A stretch of 64,000 bases of DNA from Mesohalobacter salilacus (lineage in GTDB: Bacteria; Bacteroidota; Bacteroidia; Flavobacteriales; Flavobacteriaceae), in NCBI GenBank assembly GCA_003931895.1, contig RRZV01000049.1, forward strand, positions 1-64,000, given 5' to 3'. Shown one piece after another: positions 1 to 9,237 of the stretch. The position numbers and the translations under genes were made by a program. The notes beneath the pieces are model-generated. The model had not been told where the DNA came from. It did no database searches and worked only from the letters and a program-made list of their open reading frames with translations. Position 1 is the first letter of the stretch, and each line of letters begins with the position of its first letter.

Positions 1-1
1 A

Positions 2-64
2 AAATTAGGTAATAAAAAAGATTTTTTTAGTAGTTTAGATTTTTATCGGACAACAATGATTTAA
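2..64 (+). CDS. Possible 3' end of an upstream gene (partial)
   Basis: The frame starting at base 2 is open for 20 codons and ends at TAA 62-64, 12 bases before the trmB start. It could be the C-terminus of a gene that lies mostly outside the window. Too little is visible to name a family, and such a short open frame could be chance. Confidence 0.3.
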   Translation, partial: KLGNKKDFFSSLDFYRTTMI

Positions 65-76
65 ATCTAAAAAACA

Positions 77-751
77 TTGGGCAGTAAAAATAAATTACGA
101 AGATTTAAAGATAACGAAACATTTAGCAACGTTATACAACCAAGCCGTGAAGAGGTTGTTAGCCAATCTTTTGAATATAAAGGCCAATGGAACGCCCAGT
201 ATTTTAGAAACGACAATCCTATTATTGTTGAATTGGGCTGTGGCAAAGGCGAATATACCGTAGGTTTAGCACAAAAATATCCCGACAAAAATTTTGTTGG
301 AATCGATATTAAAGGAGCGAGATTTTGGCGTGGTGCTAAAACGGCTTTGGAAAATGAAATGAAAAATGTAGCTTTTATAAGAACTCAAATCGAATTGGTA
401 GATTTGGTCTTTGGTGAAGATGAAGTCAGCGAAATTTGGATTACTTTTCCAGACCCGCAAATCAAATATAAGCGGACCAAACATAGAATGACCAATCCTG
501 AGTTTTTAGATAAATACAAACACATACTCAAGCCTGAAGGTTTGATTCATTTAAAAACCGATAGCGAATTTATGCACGGTTATACCTTAGGAATTTTGCA
601 AGGTTTGAACCATAAAATTTTATATAGCCATCATGATATTTATGTCAATCACGACGCCGATAAAGATGTTGTTGGCATTCAAACGTTTTATGAAAACCAA
701 TATTTAGAACAATCTAAACCCATAACTTATATAAAATTTAAGCTCAACTAA
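77..751 (+). CDS. trmB: tRNA (guanine-N7)-methyltransferase TrmB
   Basis: This is a SAM-dependent methyltransferase that forms m7G46 in the variable loop of tRNAs in the cytoplasm. The 224-residue protein shows the SAM-binding motif VELGCGKGEY (about residues 50-60) and the family motif FPDPQIKYKRTKHR (about 124-138). The length is normal. The only reasonable start is a TTG at 77, giving MGSKNKLRRF, a common N-terminus for flavobacterial TrmB as I recall it; no ATG lies near. It sits 11 bases upstream of a LysE-type exporter and probably shares its transcript. Confidence 0.95.
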   Translation: MGSKNKLRRFKDNETFSNVIQPSREEVVSQSFEYKGQWNAQYFRNDNPIIVELGCGKGEYTVGLAQKYPDKNFVGIDIKGARFWRGAKTALENEMKNVAFIRTQIELVDLVFGEDEVSEIWITFPDPQIKYKRTKHRMTNPEFLDKYKHILKPEGLIHLKTDSEFMHGYTLGILQGLNHKILYSHHDIYVNHDADKDVVGIQTFYENQYLEQSKPITYIKFKLN

Positions 752-762
752 ACCAACCCATT

Positions 763-1386
763 TTGCACGAAGTCAATTTGTTTGTGATTACATTTTTTGC
801 CGCTTTAGTCGGTGTTATTCCGCCAGGTTTGGTGAATATGGCCGTTGCCAAAACCTGTGTTGAAATCAATAAAAAAGCGGGGAAATACAAAGCTTTGGGT
901 GCAGCAAGTGTGGTTTTTTTTCAAGCTTTAATTGCAATTCTTATTGCAAAAGAAATTTTAAAAAATCCAGAGTTTAAAGATAACATTTTACTTGTTGGTC
1001 TATTTGTTTTGGCGATTTTGTTTGTTTACTTTCTAATTTCTGCTAGGCGACAAAAACCTACAGTCACCGAACCTAAAACCGATAAATTGACTCAAAGCTT
1101 TATGAAAGGCATTTTTATTTCAGGGCTTAATGTCTTTCCGTTACCGTATTTTGTGGTGATTTCAACTTTATTTACGCCTCAAAATCACATTGATTTTACC
1201 TGGACTACAAAGCTTGTCTTTTCATTATCTGCTGCTTTAGGAAGTTTAACCACGTTTTTGCTTTATGTCTATTTTTTTGACAAAATCATCAAGCAAAACA
1301 AACTCTTTAAAACCTATTCTAACTATTTTATGGCGGCTTTGATGTTGTGCTTACTATTAATTACACTTTATCGTTTATATGGCTAA
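763..1386 (+). CDS. LysE family translocator
   Basis: This 207-residue inner-membrane protein has about six hydrophobic segments. Its N-terminal part, with the PPGLVNMAVA stretch at about residues 20-30, resembles the LysE/RhtB amino-acid exporter family. The substrate cannot be inferred. The start is a TTG at 763, eleven bases after trmB. The stop overlaps the start of the next gene by 8 bp, so translation of trmB, this gene and the alkyltransferase-like gene is probably coupled. Confidence 0.8.
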   Translation: MHEVNLFVITFFAALVGVIPPGLVNMAVAKTCVEINKKAGKYKALGAASVVFFQALIAILIAKEILKNPEFKDNILLVGLFVLAILFVYFLISARRQKPTVTEPKTDKLTQSFMKGIFISGLNVFPLPYFVVISTLFTPQNHIDFTWTTKLVFSLSAALGSLTTFLLYVYFFDKIIKQNKLFKTYSNYFMAALMLCLLLITLYRLYG

Positions 1387-1711
1387 AACTTCAACTGATT
1401 TTTTTGAAAAAGTTTACGACATCGTGCGTCAAATACCTTATGGAAAAGTCACAACATACGGAGCCATAGCTAAAGCGCTTGGTGCAGCTAAAAGTGCTAG
1501 AACAGTTGGTTATGCCATGAATGCTTCACATCAATACGACGATGTGCCTGCGCATCGGGTGGTTAACCGAAATGGGGTTTTAACTGGAAAACATCACTTT
1601 CCAGGTACTCGTGTTATGCAACAGATGCTTGAAGCTGAAGGTGTGAAAGTAAAAGATGATAAAATCCTAAATTTTGAACAGCATTTGTGGACGCCAAAAG
1701 TTAAAAATTAA
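1379..1711 (+). CDS. Alkyltransferase-like (ATL) protein, MGMT DNA-binding fold
   Basis: This 110-residue protein is homologous to the C-terminal DNA-binding domain of O6-alkylguanine-DNA alkyltransferase, including the helix-turn-helix IPYGKVTTYGAIAKALG (residues 19-35). The alkyl-acceptor motif PCHR is replaced by PAHR (about residues 57-60), so the acceptor cysteine is missing. Family knowledge: ATL proteins bind O6-alkylguanine without repairing it and hand the lesion to nucleotide excision repair. The ATG overlaps the LysE gene, and the role is probably DNA-damage recognition. Confidence 0.9.
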   Translation: MAKTSTDFFEKVYDIVRQIPYGKVTTYGAIAKALGAAKSARTVGYAMNASHQYDDVPAHRVVNRNGVLTGKHHFPGTRVMQQMLEAEGVKVKDDKILNFEQHLWTPKVKN

Positions 1712-1724
1712 ATTTATGCAACCT

Positions 1725-3494
1725 CTAAGGTAGTTCTAATTGATCATAGGTTCGGTAAAACAGCATAGCCTTTGCGTTTAAAATTTTAATCTGTTCGTCT
1801 TGATAGTTGTAGCGAAATTCTTTGAAAATAATTAAAAAATCTCCTTTTTCATTTTTAAATCTAAAAGTAAACTCTTCTTGAGAAGCTTCATTGAGATAGT
1901 TGTATTTTTCAGCTATAGTTTTTAAATGAGAAGTCATGTTAGTTTCAAATAAAACCTCGCCATAATATCTAAAAGTAATGTTGTTGTTGTCATCAAAGTG
2001 AAGTTGTAAAGCTTTGTCTTCTCTGATTTTATAATCTAATTTTAACTCGGTAAAGTGATTATAATCTGAAACATCAACAGCATAGTTAGGTTTAAAATTT
2101 CTTAGCACATAATTTTTGTAAATGTTAGTGCTTTTTAAATCAGATTTCAATACCTTAATATCTAGGGTGTCAACGAGTTTTCTTGGCATTTTATAGGTAT
2201 TAGCTTCAGAAAAAACCTCATTTGGATTAAACCCAAAATAGGCCTCTGTTTTTGCTAGAGCATTGCGATTGTTGAGGTATTTCACAATGCTTTCAAACCT
2301 GTTATACTCTTCGGCAGTAAAAGATTTTTCTGGCTTATTTTCAAGCTTTTGCATAAGCTCTCCAAGTTCAGAAAACTGTGCATTTATTGAAATTTTAAAA
2401 GCAGATAATGGCCCAAAAGTGCTCAATAAAATTAATAGAAACATCGATTTGGCATACAAACTCAATGCTTTTTTATTAGAAACAATCATGTAAATTAACA
2501 TGACTGTAATCCAAACGGCTAAAACTACTCCTAAATAACGTAATTCTGTAAAATTATAATCAGATATGCGTTTGTAAAGCGCAATAAATAATAAAGCTAA
2601 AAGGGGTAAAATAGCATAGAAATAAAGAGGAAAAAATTTTTGAATAAACTTAGATTTGTGCGATTCGCGCACAGGCTCAATAGCAATATGAATTACAAAT
2701 GCTAATACACTAAGTGCTGATATGAGATAAGTTACAGAACCTCTTGGTAATTCCCAATCTATCAAAATTTTTAAAGCATAAGCATAAACGATTAAAATAT
2801 ATAATAAACTTAATGGCATAAGGATATATAAAATCAGCACTTCGCTAGCCTTATTAAAGCTGACCTTGATATCGAGTTTATCAAGTTTAGGAAAATCGCT
2901 TAAATATACAAAGGTATTGACAATACCTAAGCAAAAAATAAGTGTTTGTAAATAGATATAGCTGTTAAAATTAAAGTCAAACAAAAGTTCCATCGCAGAT
3001 ATAGCGATAGCTAAACCCACATATAGAACCACAGCATATAAGCCGCTTCTCACAAGGGCGATAATGATAGATTTTAAATAATTCCAAAATTTGTGCTTGT
3101 GCCAAGATTTGATAAACGGAGCAAAAATCACGAAAACATGGCCTGCTAAAAGCAATAAAGCCCAACGCCCGTAACCGATATCTGAGGTTTCAGCTTCTAT
3201 AAATTCCAAATAATAATAAAATAAGCCAAGAGCTAAAACGACAAAAAGCTTAAACACAAATCGGTTTAATGTGTTGTGATGTAAAGCTTCAGATAAAAAT
3301 TGACTCCCTATCAACCAGGAAACACCTAAGGCTAAAACCAAATTTAGGCTTTCGTTTTGTTGAATAAGGTCAAAATCATCAACCCCGTAAATACCTATTA
3401 AATAAAAACTTCCCAGCACGACCCAACTTAAAGTGATAGGAAAACGCTCAAAACTCAAGATGGCTTTACGATTTAGTTCGGAAATAAAATTCAT
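1725..3494 (-). CDS. DUF4153 domain membrane protein
   Basis: This 589-residue protein has roughly ten to twelve membrane segments in residues 15-370, followed by a soluble, probably periplasmic, C-terminal part of about 210 residues. The arrangement and aromatic-rich helices match the DUF4153 family of Bacteroidetes. Its function is unknown. The gene converges on the ATL gene and diverges from yebC. The first ATG, at 3494, precedes an amphipathic stretch and the first membrane helix. Confidence 0.75.
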   Translation of the reverse strand: MNFISELNRKAILSFERFPITLSWVVLGSFYLIGIYGVDDFDLIQQNESLNLVLALGVSWLIGSQFLSEALHHNTLNRFVFKLFVVLALGLFYYYLEFIEAETSDIGYGRWALLLLAGHVFVIFAPFIKSWHKHKFWNYLKSIIIALVRSGLYAVVLYVGLAIAISAMELLFDFNFNSYIYLQTLIFCLGIVNTFVYLSDFPKLDKLDIKVSFNKASEVLILYILMPLSLLYILIVYAYALKILIDWELPRGSVTYLISALSVLAFVIHIAIEPVRESHKSKFIQKFFPLYFYAILPLLALLFIALYKRISDYNFTELRYLGVVLAVWITVMLIYMIVSNKKALSLYAKSMFLLILLSTFGPLSAFKISINAQFSELGELMQKLENKPEKSFTAEEYNRFESIVKYLNNRNALAKTEAYFGFNPNEVFSEANTYKMPRKLVDTLDIKVLKSDLKSTNIYKNYVLRNFKPNYAVDVSDYNHFTELKLDYKIREDKALQLHFDDNNNITFRYYGEVLFETNMTSHLKTIAEKYNYLNEASQEEFTFRFKNEKGDFLIIFKEFRYNYQDEQIKILNAKAMLFYRTYDQLELP

Positions 3495-3511
3495 GTGGTT
3501 TTAGGTTTAGG

Positions 3512-3539
3512 TTGAAGTCATTAAAAATATTTATTTTTG
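3512..3539 (+). promoter_or_regulatory. Promoter of yebC (TTG-N17-TATTTTTG)
   Basis: TTG at 3512-3514 and TATTTTTG at 3532-3539 are 17 bp apart and match the Bacteroidetes sigma consensus TTG-N17-23-TAnnTTTG. Transcription would start near 3545, leaving a leader of about 50 nt before yebC. Confidence 0.6.
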
Positions 3540-3596
3540 AGTCACAAATAAAAATAACCAATATAACATTTATTTTGTTAAAATATTATTTCACAT

Positions 3597-4355
3597 ATGG
3601 CTGGACATAGTAAATGGGCAAACATTAAACATCGTAAAGGTGCCCAAGACAAAAAACGCGCAAAGCAATTCACTAGAGCAATTAAAGAAATAACTGTTGC
3701 TGTAAAAGAAGGCGGTGGACCAGACCCTGAAACTAATCCTGCCTTGCGAAACGCAGTTGCCAATGCAAAAGGCGTCAACATGCCTAAAGACACCATACAA
3801 CGAGCGATTAAAAAAGCTAGTGGTGCTGATGCTGATAATTACGAAACCGTAACTTTTGAGGGATACGGGCCTCACGGTATTGCTGTTTTTGTGGAGTGTA
3901 CTACAGATAATACTAATAGGACAGTAGCAAGTGTACGTTCTATATTTACCAAAGGAGGTGGAAGTTTAGGTACTAATGGTTCACTTGAGTTTTTGTTTGA
4001 TAGAAAAGGCGTTTTCTTACTAGATAAAGAAAGTTTAGAAATCGATAGGGAAGAATTAGAACTAGAACTGATAGAAGCTGGTGCAACTGAAGTAGAAAAC
4101 AATGAAAATTTACTCGTCGTTTACACCGATTTTAATGACTTTGGAAAAATGAGCGAAGCCTTAGAAAAACTCAATATTGAACCAAAAAATGCAGAGCTTC
4201 AACGTATTCCATTAAATACGACAGAATTAGAATTAGATCAAGCAAAAAAAATCATGGATTTAATCGATAAATTTGAAGAAGATGATGACGTTCAAAATGT
4301 TTACCATACCTTAGAAATAACAGATGAATTGGCTGAAGAATTAGATAATGAATAG
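3597..4355 (+). CDS. yebC: YebC/PmpR family protein
   Basis: This 252-residue protein starts with MAGHSKWANIKHRKGAQDKK, the hallmark N-terminus of the YebC/PmpR/TACO1 family. It contains the internal signature GGSLGTNGSLEFLF (about residues 121-134). Family knowledge: members have been described as DNA-binding regulators and, more recently, as factors that help ribosomes through difficult sequences. The length is normal and the C-terminus is acidic. It has its own promoter and diverges from the DUF4153 gene. Confidence 0.95.
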   Translation: MAGHSKWANIKHRKGAQDKKRAKQFTRAIKEITVAVKEGGGPDPETNPALRNAVANAKGVNMPKDTIQRAIKKASGADADNYETVTFEGYGPHGIAVFVECTTDNTNRTVASVRSIFTKGGGSLGTNGSLEFLFDRKGVFLLDKESLEIDREELELELIEAGATEVENNENLLVVYTDFNDFGKMSEALEKLNIEPKNAELQRIPLNTTELELDQAKKIMDLIDKFEEDDDVQNVYHTLEITDELAEELDNE

Positions 4356-4364
4356 ATTTTAAAT

Positions 4365-5501
4365 TCAATCTTTCATAAATAATTCTCTGCGGAGCTCTGT
4401 TTCACGTCTAACGGCTACCTCAATATAAATGGCGTTTTTTTCGTCTTCATAAGTTTCAATATAGTTGGTGTAATAATCTAAAGCTTTTGACTTGTCTTTC
4501 ATGAAATTATCGGCAGCAACAGCTCTAAAATACTGAGAGGCTTCGTGATTTATATTTTCATCAAAAGATTTTTGAAACTGCATAAAAGCCATTCTATAAT
4601 CTTGTTTCTCTAAATAATACTTTCCTAATAGATAGTTGAATTCCCACATAGAAGTATCTCGTAACAATTCATAGCGCATCAAGTATCGCCTAGCTTTATT
4701 ATATTCATTTAAAAACAAATAGGTTTCTGCTATTTTTAAACACAATTCAGCATCTTTATCATCTAAAATAAAGGCTTTTTTAAAAGCTACAACTGCATTT
4801 CGTGGTTGTTTGATTTTGAGGTAATTATTGGCTTTAATTTGGTAAATAAATTTTGGAAGATCAGCTTTTAACTTTTCTAAAGTTTCAATATATTCTAAAC
4901 TTTTTAGCCATTGGTTTTCATAGTAATAGATTTGAGCCATCAGGTTGATTAATCTTGGGGTATTAGGAACAAGGTCTAATGTTTTTTCACAAATTGTTTT
5001 AGCTAACTTTAAATTGTCAACTTCCATAAAGTAGCGGCTGGCCTCATGAGCAGCTTTAATATGTTTAGAGTCATAAAGCAAAGCATCAAGGTAAAATTGA
5101 TGATAAGCGGGTTTGTTTAAAGCCTTTGCAATTTTGCCTTTTTGGTATAAAATCTCAGCGTGTTCAGGCATTATTTTAAGCAAACTTGTATAAAGACTAT
5201 CTGCTCTTATTAAACTATTTTGACCTTGCAAAAGTCTAGCATATTGAAATTTTGAAGTCAGATATTCATCGGGTTTTGTTTTCTTTAAAGCCTTATTATA
5301 GTTGTCCTTGCATAGCTTGTACATCCCTTTTGAGCAATAAGCATTTGCAACGAACAATTGATCTGAAATACTGGGGTTTTCAAGATTAGAATAGCTTTCA
5401 ATAGCGAGATTATACTGACCTAACTCCACATAATCTTTAATTTTTTGAGCTTTAATATTACAGACTGTAAATATTAAAACACTAACTAAAACAAGCTTCA
5501 T
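4365..5501 (-). CDS. Secreted tetratricopeptide-repeat protein
   Basis: This 378-residue protein has an N-terminal signal peptide ending near NIKAQ (residues 15-19). The rest is a series of TPR-like helix pairs, for example around LYQKGKIAKALNKPAY and LLGKYYLEKQDYRMAFMQF. It probably acts as a periplasmic scaffold. No catalytic motif is seen and the partner is unknown. It converges on yebC. A -7 element lies 15 bp upstream of its ATG. Confidence 0.7.
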   Translation of the reverse strand: MKLVLVSVLIFTVCNIKAQKIKDYVELGQYNLAIESYSNLENPSISDQLFVANAYCSKGMYKLCKDNYNKALKKTKPDEYLTSKFQYARLLQGQNSLIRADSLYTSLLKIMPEHAEILYQKGKIAKALNKPAYHQFYLDALLYDSKHIKAAHEASRYFMEVDNLKLAKTICEKTLDLVPNTPRLINLMAQIYYYENQWLKSLEYIETLEKLKADLPKFIYQIKANNYLKIKQPRNAVVAFKKAFILDDKDAELCLKIAETYLFLNEYNKARRYLMRYELLRDTSMWEFNYLLGKYYLEKQDYRMAFMQFQKSFDENINHEASQYFRAVAADNFMKDKSKALDYYTNYIETYEDEKNAIYIEVAVRRETELRRELFMKD

Positions 5502-5515
5502 AACGTGATTTTTAG

Positions 5516-5523
5516 CAAATATA
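5516..5523 (-). promoter_or_regulatory. -7 element (TATATTTG) of the TPR-protein gene
   Basis: Read on the minus strand, TATATTTG matches the TAnnTTTG -7 consensus and ends 14 bp before the ATG at 5501. A clear TTG -33 element is not visible; the upstream region is a T-run. Confidence 0.45.
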
Positions 5524-5613
5524 ACTAATATATTAGTTTAACTAAAAAAATAGTTTAAATTAAATTATAGTAGAATTATGTGATTTCAGTGCAGTATCTT
5601 AAGGTGAATATTT

Positions 5614-5621
5614 TAACTTTG
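5614..5621 (+). promoter_or_regulatory. -7 element (TAACTTTG) of the flavin reductase gene
   Basis: TAACTTTG fits TAnnTTTG. It ends one base before the ATG at 5623, so that ATG would lie at or before the transcription start. This argues for the downstream ATG at 5638 as the real start. Confidence 0.5.
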
Positions 5622-5637
5622 TATGATAATTTTTAAA

Positions 5638-6513
5638 ATGAAAAGTTTCAAACCCTCTGAATTAGAAACCCCTAAATTACACTCCTATTTACTTGGTGCT
5701 GTTGGTCCAAGGCCTATTGCGTTTGCAAGTACACTAAGTAAAAATGGTACACCAAACTTATCACCATATAGTTTTTTTAATGTATTTAGTGCGAATCCGC
5801 CAATTATGATTTTTTCACCTGCAAGACGGGTAAGAAATAATACCACAAAACATACACTTGAAAATTGTAAGGAGACTAAAGAAGTTGTTATCAATATTGT
5901 AAATTACGATATCGTTCAGCAAATGTCATTGTCTAGCACAGAATACGCAGAAGACGTAAACGAGTTTGAAAAAAGTGGATTAACCATGCTCAAATCTGAT
6001 GTGGTTAAACCCTATCGTGTAAAAGAATCTCCCGTACAATTTGAATGTAAGGTCAATGAAATTATTGAACTGGGACAAGAAGGTGGTGCTGGAAATTTGA
6101 TTATTTCAGAAGTAGTAAAACTACATATTGCAGAATCTGTTTTAGACGACAATGGCAAAATTGATCAATATGAAATAGACCAAGTCGCTAGAATGGGTGG
6201 TAATTGGTATTCTAGAGCCAATAGAGGTATGTTTGAAGTGCCTAAACCACTATCAAAGCTTGGCATAGGCGTTGATCAAATTCCTCAACAAATTTTGAAT
6301 AGTGAAATTTTAACAGGAAATGATTTAGGTAAACTTGGCAATGTAGAGGCTTTTCCAGAACAATATCAGATTGATGAGTTTTTAAAAAGTGAACATTTGC
6401 ACGAATTTGTTTTAAACTCTAATGAAAAAGGATTGCATCAAAAAGCTCATGAATATTTAAAAGGAGATGATACCTTTGCAGCTTGGTGTATATTATTATC
6501 AAAAAATTTATAA
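5638..6513 (+). CDS. Flavin reductase (DIM6/NTAB) family protein
   Basis: This is a 291-residue flavoprotein of the FMN-binding split-barrel, flavin-reductase-like type. The signature is near the N-terminus: GAVGPRPIAFASTLSKNG (about residues 20-37), then NLSPYSFFN (about 40-48). Such proteins bind FMN and reduce free flavin or act as small-molecule reductases; the substrate here is unknown. An in-frame ATG at 5623 exists, but it abuts the -7 promoter element, so 5638 is preferred. The gene is followed 3 bp later by a DUF3127 gene. Confidence 0.85.
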   Translation: MKSFKPSELETPKLHSYLLGAVGPRPIAFASTLSKNGTPNLSPYSFFNVFSANPPIMIFSPARRVRNNTTKHTLENCKETKEVVINIVNYDIVQQMSLSSTEYAEDVNEFEKSGLTMLKSDVVKPYRVKESPVQFECKVNEIIELGQEGGAGNLIISEVVKLHIAESVLDDNGKIDQYEIDQVARMGGNWYSRANRGMFEVPKPLSKLGIGVDQIPQQILNSEILTGNDLGKLGNVEAFPEQYQIDEFLKSEHLHEFVLNSNEKGLHQKAHEYLKGDDTFAAWCILLSKNL

Positions 6514-6516
6514 AAT

Positions 6517-6891
6517 ATGGAAGTAGAAGGTAAAATAAAAGTAATTGGACAAACCAAAGAATACGGAAGTAACGGCTTTCGTAAACGTGAAGTTGTCATA
6601 ACAACAGAAGAACAATATCCTCAATTCTTAAACATTGAATTTGTACAGGACAAAACTGATTTGGTTGATAAGTTTTCTGTTGGTGAACAAGTGAAAATAG
6701 GAATAAATCTCAAAGGGCGAGAATGGGTAAGCCCTCAAGGCGAAACTAAATATTTTAACTCTATTCAAGGCTGGCGAATAGAGCGTTTAGACCAAAGTCA
6801 AAATCAAGACGCTTCAATTCCTCCAGCAGACCAGTTTGAACCAGTAGATGACCTTAACGAAGAGGATCCAGAGGACGATTTGCCATTTTAA
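6517..6891 (+). CDS. DUF3127 family protein (OB-fold-like)
   Basis: This 124-residue protein matches the Bacteroidetes DUF3127 family: a beta-rich N-terminal domain (VEGKIKVIGQT, then KREVVITTEEQYPQFLNIEF) and an acidic tail ending EEDPEDDLPF. The acidic tip ending in DLPF looks like the C-terminal tail of single-stranded DNA-binding proteins. That is suggestive of an SSB-like role but is only inference. It is closely spaced after the flavin reductase gene. Confidence 0.8.
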   Translation: MEVEGKIKVIGQTKEYGSNGFRKREVVITTEEQYPQFLNIEFVQDKTDLVDKFSVGEQVKIGINLKGREWVSPQGETKYFNSIQGWRIERLDQSQNQDASIPPADQFEPVDDLNEEDPEDDLPF

Positions 6892-6901
6892 TTTTTTTTA
6901 A

Positions 6902-7408
6902 ATGGCAGGTAAATTTAGGTTGAAAGTAAATTGGTTGCCCAGACTAATCATGTTATGCTCTGCTTTTGCTTTCACTTATTTCATATATGTTTATGTTTTT
7001 AATGAAAGTTTTGATCACGCTCTGTTTATGAGCTTGGTAATTGGTTTTTCAAAAGTACTTTTTATTCAGCCTGGTATAGACAACTACTACTTAAAAAAAC
7101 ATTTTGGAGAACAAGACTTTGTATCGACCATTTACATTAGAAGATATTTCATGTTATTTTACAGTAAGCTATTAATCAAAGACGATAAATTGATTTTGCT
7201 TAATACCAAATGGAATGTAAAAAATCATATCATTCAATTTAATTTAAATGAGGTTGAAAGTGTAAAAAAGGTAAAACTCTTAGGTGTTTTAAAAGGTGTG
7301 AGTTTAAAAATTAAATCTGGAGAAAAAACAACCTTTTGGGTATCAAATTCCGATAAAATATTAGAAGTTATTGAGGATAGTAAAAATACCAAACTTGCTA
7401 ATCTTTAA
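6902..7408 (+). CDS. Conserved membrane protein of unknown function
   Basis: This 168-residue protein has two membrane segments in residues 13-55 and a soluble beta-rich C-terminal domain that looks like a PH-type bacterial domain (LLIKDDKLILLNTKWNVKNHI, then a helix). I do not recognise a named family. It is 10 bp downstream of the DUF3127 gene in the same operon and overlaps the convergent glycosyltransferase gene by 11 bp. Confidence 0.65.
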   Translation: MAGKFRLKVNWLPRLIMLCSAFAFTYFIYVYVFNESFDHALFMSLVIGFSKVLFIQPGIDNYYLKKHFGEQDFVSTIYIRRYFMLFYSKLLIKDDKLILLNTKWNVKNHIIQFNLNEVESVKKVKLLGVLKGVSLKIKSGEKTTFWVSNSDKILEVIEDSKNTKLANL

Positions 7409-9083
7409 TTTTTACTAAAGTATCTTTAGAATTGGTTGTAAATCCAAGCTTAGAAAATATACTTAACGTCAAATTATACGACCGTGCGTCTAGGTTTTTT
7501 GGAACCTTAAATTGTGTTTTAAAAACTTTCTTTTCTCCTGCTTTTAAAATCTTGAGTTCAGGTAGAGTTAAGCGATGAGATTTAGCTTTAACAGGGTCAT
7601 CTCCTATAAAAACCACATGGAGATGAAGTGGCATCTGTTTATCATTAAAATGAAAATCAATTTCAGAGGTATTTAAAATTTCAAATTCTATATCATAGGT
7701 TTTATTTTTTTGGAGACTTTTGTTTTTGAGGTGATATTTTATTTCAATAAACCTAGAATCTTGATAATAATCCACAAACCAACCTTTAAAATTCTCTCCT
7801 CTATATTTATGTGCAGGGGCTTGATTTGAAAACCGAACAGCGATAAAGGCTTTTTGGCCGAGATATTGATCTTGCCAACCCCATAATTCAAATTGGGTAT
7901 GCCGTTTTCTATAGAAAGGTTTATTGGCCACCTTAGCATCTGAATTCGCAAAATAATAAGTAGCGGGTTCTTGAAAAGATCCTCTAAATATTACAGGTCT
8001 ATCTTTTACAAATTCTTTCATAGTTTTATAATGTGCTATTTCGCTTTCATCAAAATGCTGCGCAGGAAATTTATCTACTGCAATTAAAACTCTTGCAACT
8101 AAAATTAATCCGACAAAGCTAACAATCACGAATTTTATATATCTTTTTGATCTAGATAGCTTTAGCACAAAAGGAAATACAACAAAAATTATAGGAATAC
8201 TCACAATAGTCGTCCAATGGGCCTCGACTCGACCTTTTAGTGTCATCATGGCAAAAAACAACAGAACACCAACACCAATAAACCGCATCGTTTTTGTAAA
8301 GGTGTCCATTTCCATTTTCTTAAAAACTAAAATCAGGAATAAGCTCAAAAAATAAGGATTTAACACCCCAAACTGACCAGGAATAAACTCTAAAAAATAC
8401 TTGATGTTAAAACCGTGAGAACGTTCTATAAGATGGTATTTAAAGGAAATAAATTCGTTATGATATAACCAGATAAAATGCGGTAAAACAAGTATAAAAA
8501 CCATTAGAAACAGTAACCAAAACCGTTTCTGTTTGACAAGTCTCCAGTGCATAACCATGACTAAAAATAGAATCAAAAAAGCATGATATTTACTATATAT
8601 CATACCAGTAATAGCTATGGCTAACCAAAATATATCTGAAGTTTTTCGTCGGTTTAAAAAATTTTTAAAAGCCCAAGTAAAACCTGCAAAAAAGAAGAGT
8701 AAAACACTATCGGGAGTGGTAATAAAACCATAAGCAGAAAACATGGGTAAACTAAACGCTAACCCGAAAAAATAAAGGACTTGGGTTGTGTTTTGTTTTA
8801 ATTTTTCATCTATAGTTTGCCAAATGAACCAAACTGTAAAGGTGTGTATGACCGTACTAAAAAATCTAATAGACCACAAACCGTCAAAAAACAAATCACT
8901 AAGAAAGGTCAGGACTGCCACCATTGGAGGATGGTCAAAATATCCCCAATCTAAATATTGACCCCAAACGTAATAGTAGGCTTCATCGTGTTTTATACCA
9001 GTTGTAGAGATTTGAATTAAATCAATAATAAACCAAAGCCCGAGCAGAATATAAAATAGCGTTTTGCTACTTAAAGGTTTCAT
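7398..9083 (-). CDS. ArnT/GT39-type membrane glycosyltransferase
   Basis: This 561-residue polytopic protein belongs to the GT-C superfamily of lipid-linked sugar transferases (GT39/GT83, ArnT-like). The conserved first-loop acidic motif is present as KHDEAYYYVWGQYLDWGYFD (about residues 31-50), followed by HPPMVA. About ten to twelve membrane helices follow, then a soluble C-terminal domain of about 200 residues. It probably moves a sugar from a polyprenyl phosphate donor to an envelope acceptor. The acceptor is not evident from the neighbours. Confidence 0.8.
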   Translation of the reverse strand: MKPLSSKTLFYILLGLWFIIDLIQISTTGIKHDEAYYYVWGQYLDWGYFDHPPMVAVLTFLSDLFFDGLWSIRFFSTVIHTFTVWFIWQTIDEKLKQNTTQVLYFFGLAFSLPMFSAYGFITTPDSVLLFFFAGFTWAFKNFLNRRKTSDIFWLAIAITGMIYSKYHAFLILFLVMVMHWRLVKQKRFWLLFLMVFILVLPHFIWLYHNEFISFKYHLIERSHGFNIKYFLEFIPGQFGVLNPYFLSLFLILVFKKMEMDTFTKTMRFIGVGVLLFFAMMTLKGRVEAHWTTIVSIPIIFVVFPFVLKLSRSKRYIKFVIVSFVGLILVARVLIAVDKFPAQHFDESEIAHYKTMKEFVKDRPVIFRGSFQEPATYYFANSDAKVANKPFYRKRHTQFELWGWQDQYLGQKAFIAVRFSNQAPAHKYRGENFKGWFVDYYQDSRFIEIKYHLKNKSLQKNKTYDIEFEILNTSEIDFHFNDKQMPLHLHVVFIGDDPVKAKSHRLTLPELKILKAGEKKVFKTQFKVPKNLDARSYNLTLSIFSKLGFTTNSKDTLVKIKD

Positions 9084-9201
9084 ATAATAATAACTTATTT
9101 ACCTTTATGTCGATTTAACTTATAATCATTACACGATATGAAAACGCTAAGTAAAAGAAGATTAACTGTATAGTCTTAAAATAAAACTATTTAAAATACA
9201 A

Positions 9202-9229
9202 CTTCCAAGAGATTTGAATCCCTTGGAAG
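9202..9229 (-). terminator. Terminator downstream of lpd
   Basis: CTTCCAAG (9202-9209) and CTTGGAAG (9222-9229) form a perfect 8-bp stem with a 12-base loop, nine bases beyond the lpd stop. On the minus strand it is followed by a T-rich stretch. Confidence 0.65.
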
Positions 9230-9237
9230 AATTAGTA

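Noticed and set aside
5623-5637. Upstream ATG of the flavin reductase
   Set aside because: It lies one base after the -7 promoter element, so it would not be on the transcript; the ATG at 5638 is preferred.
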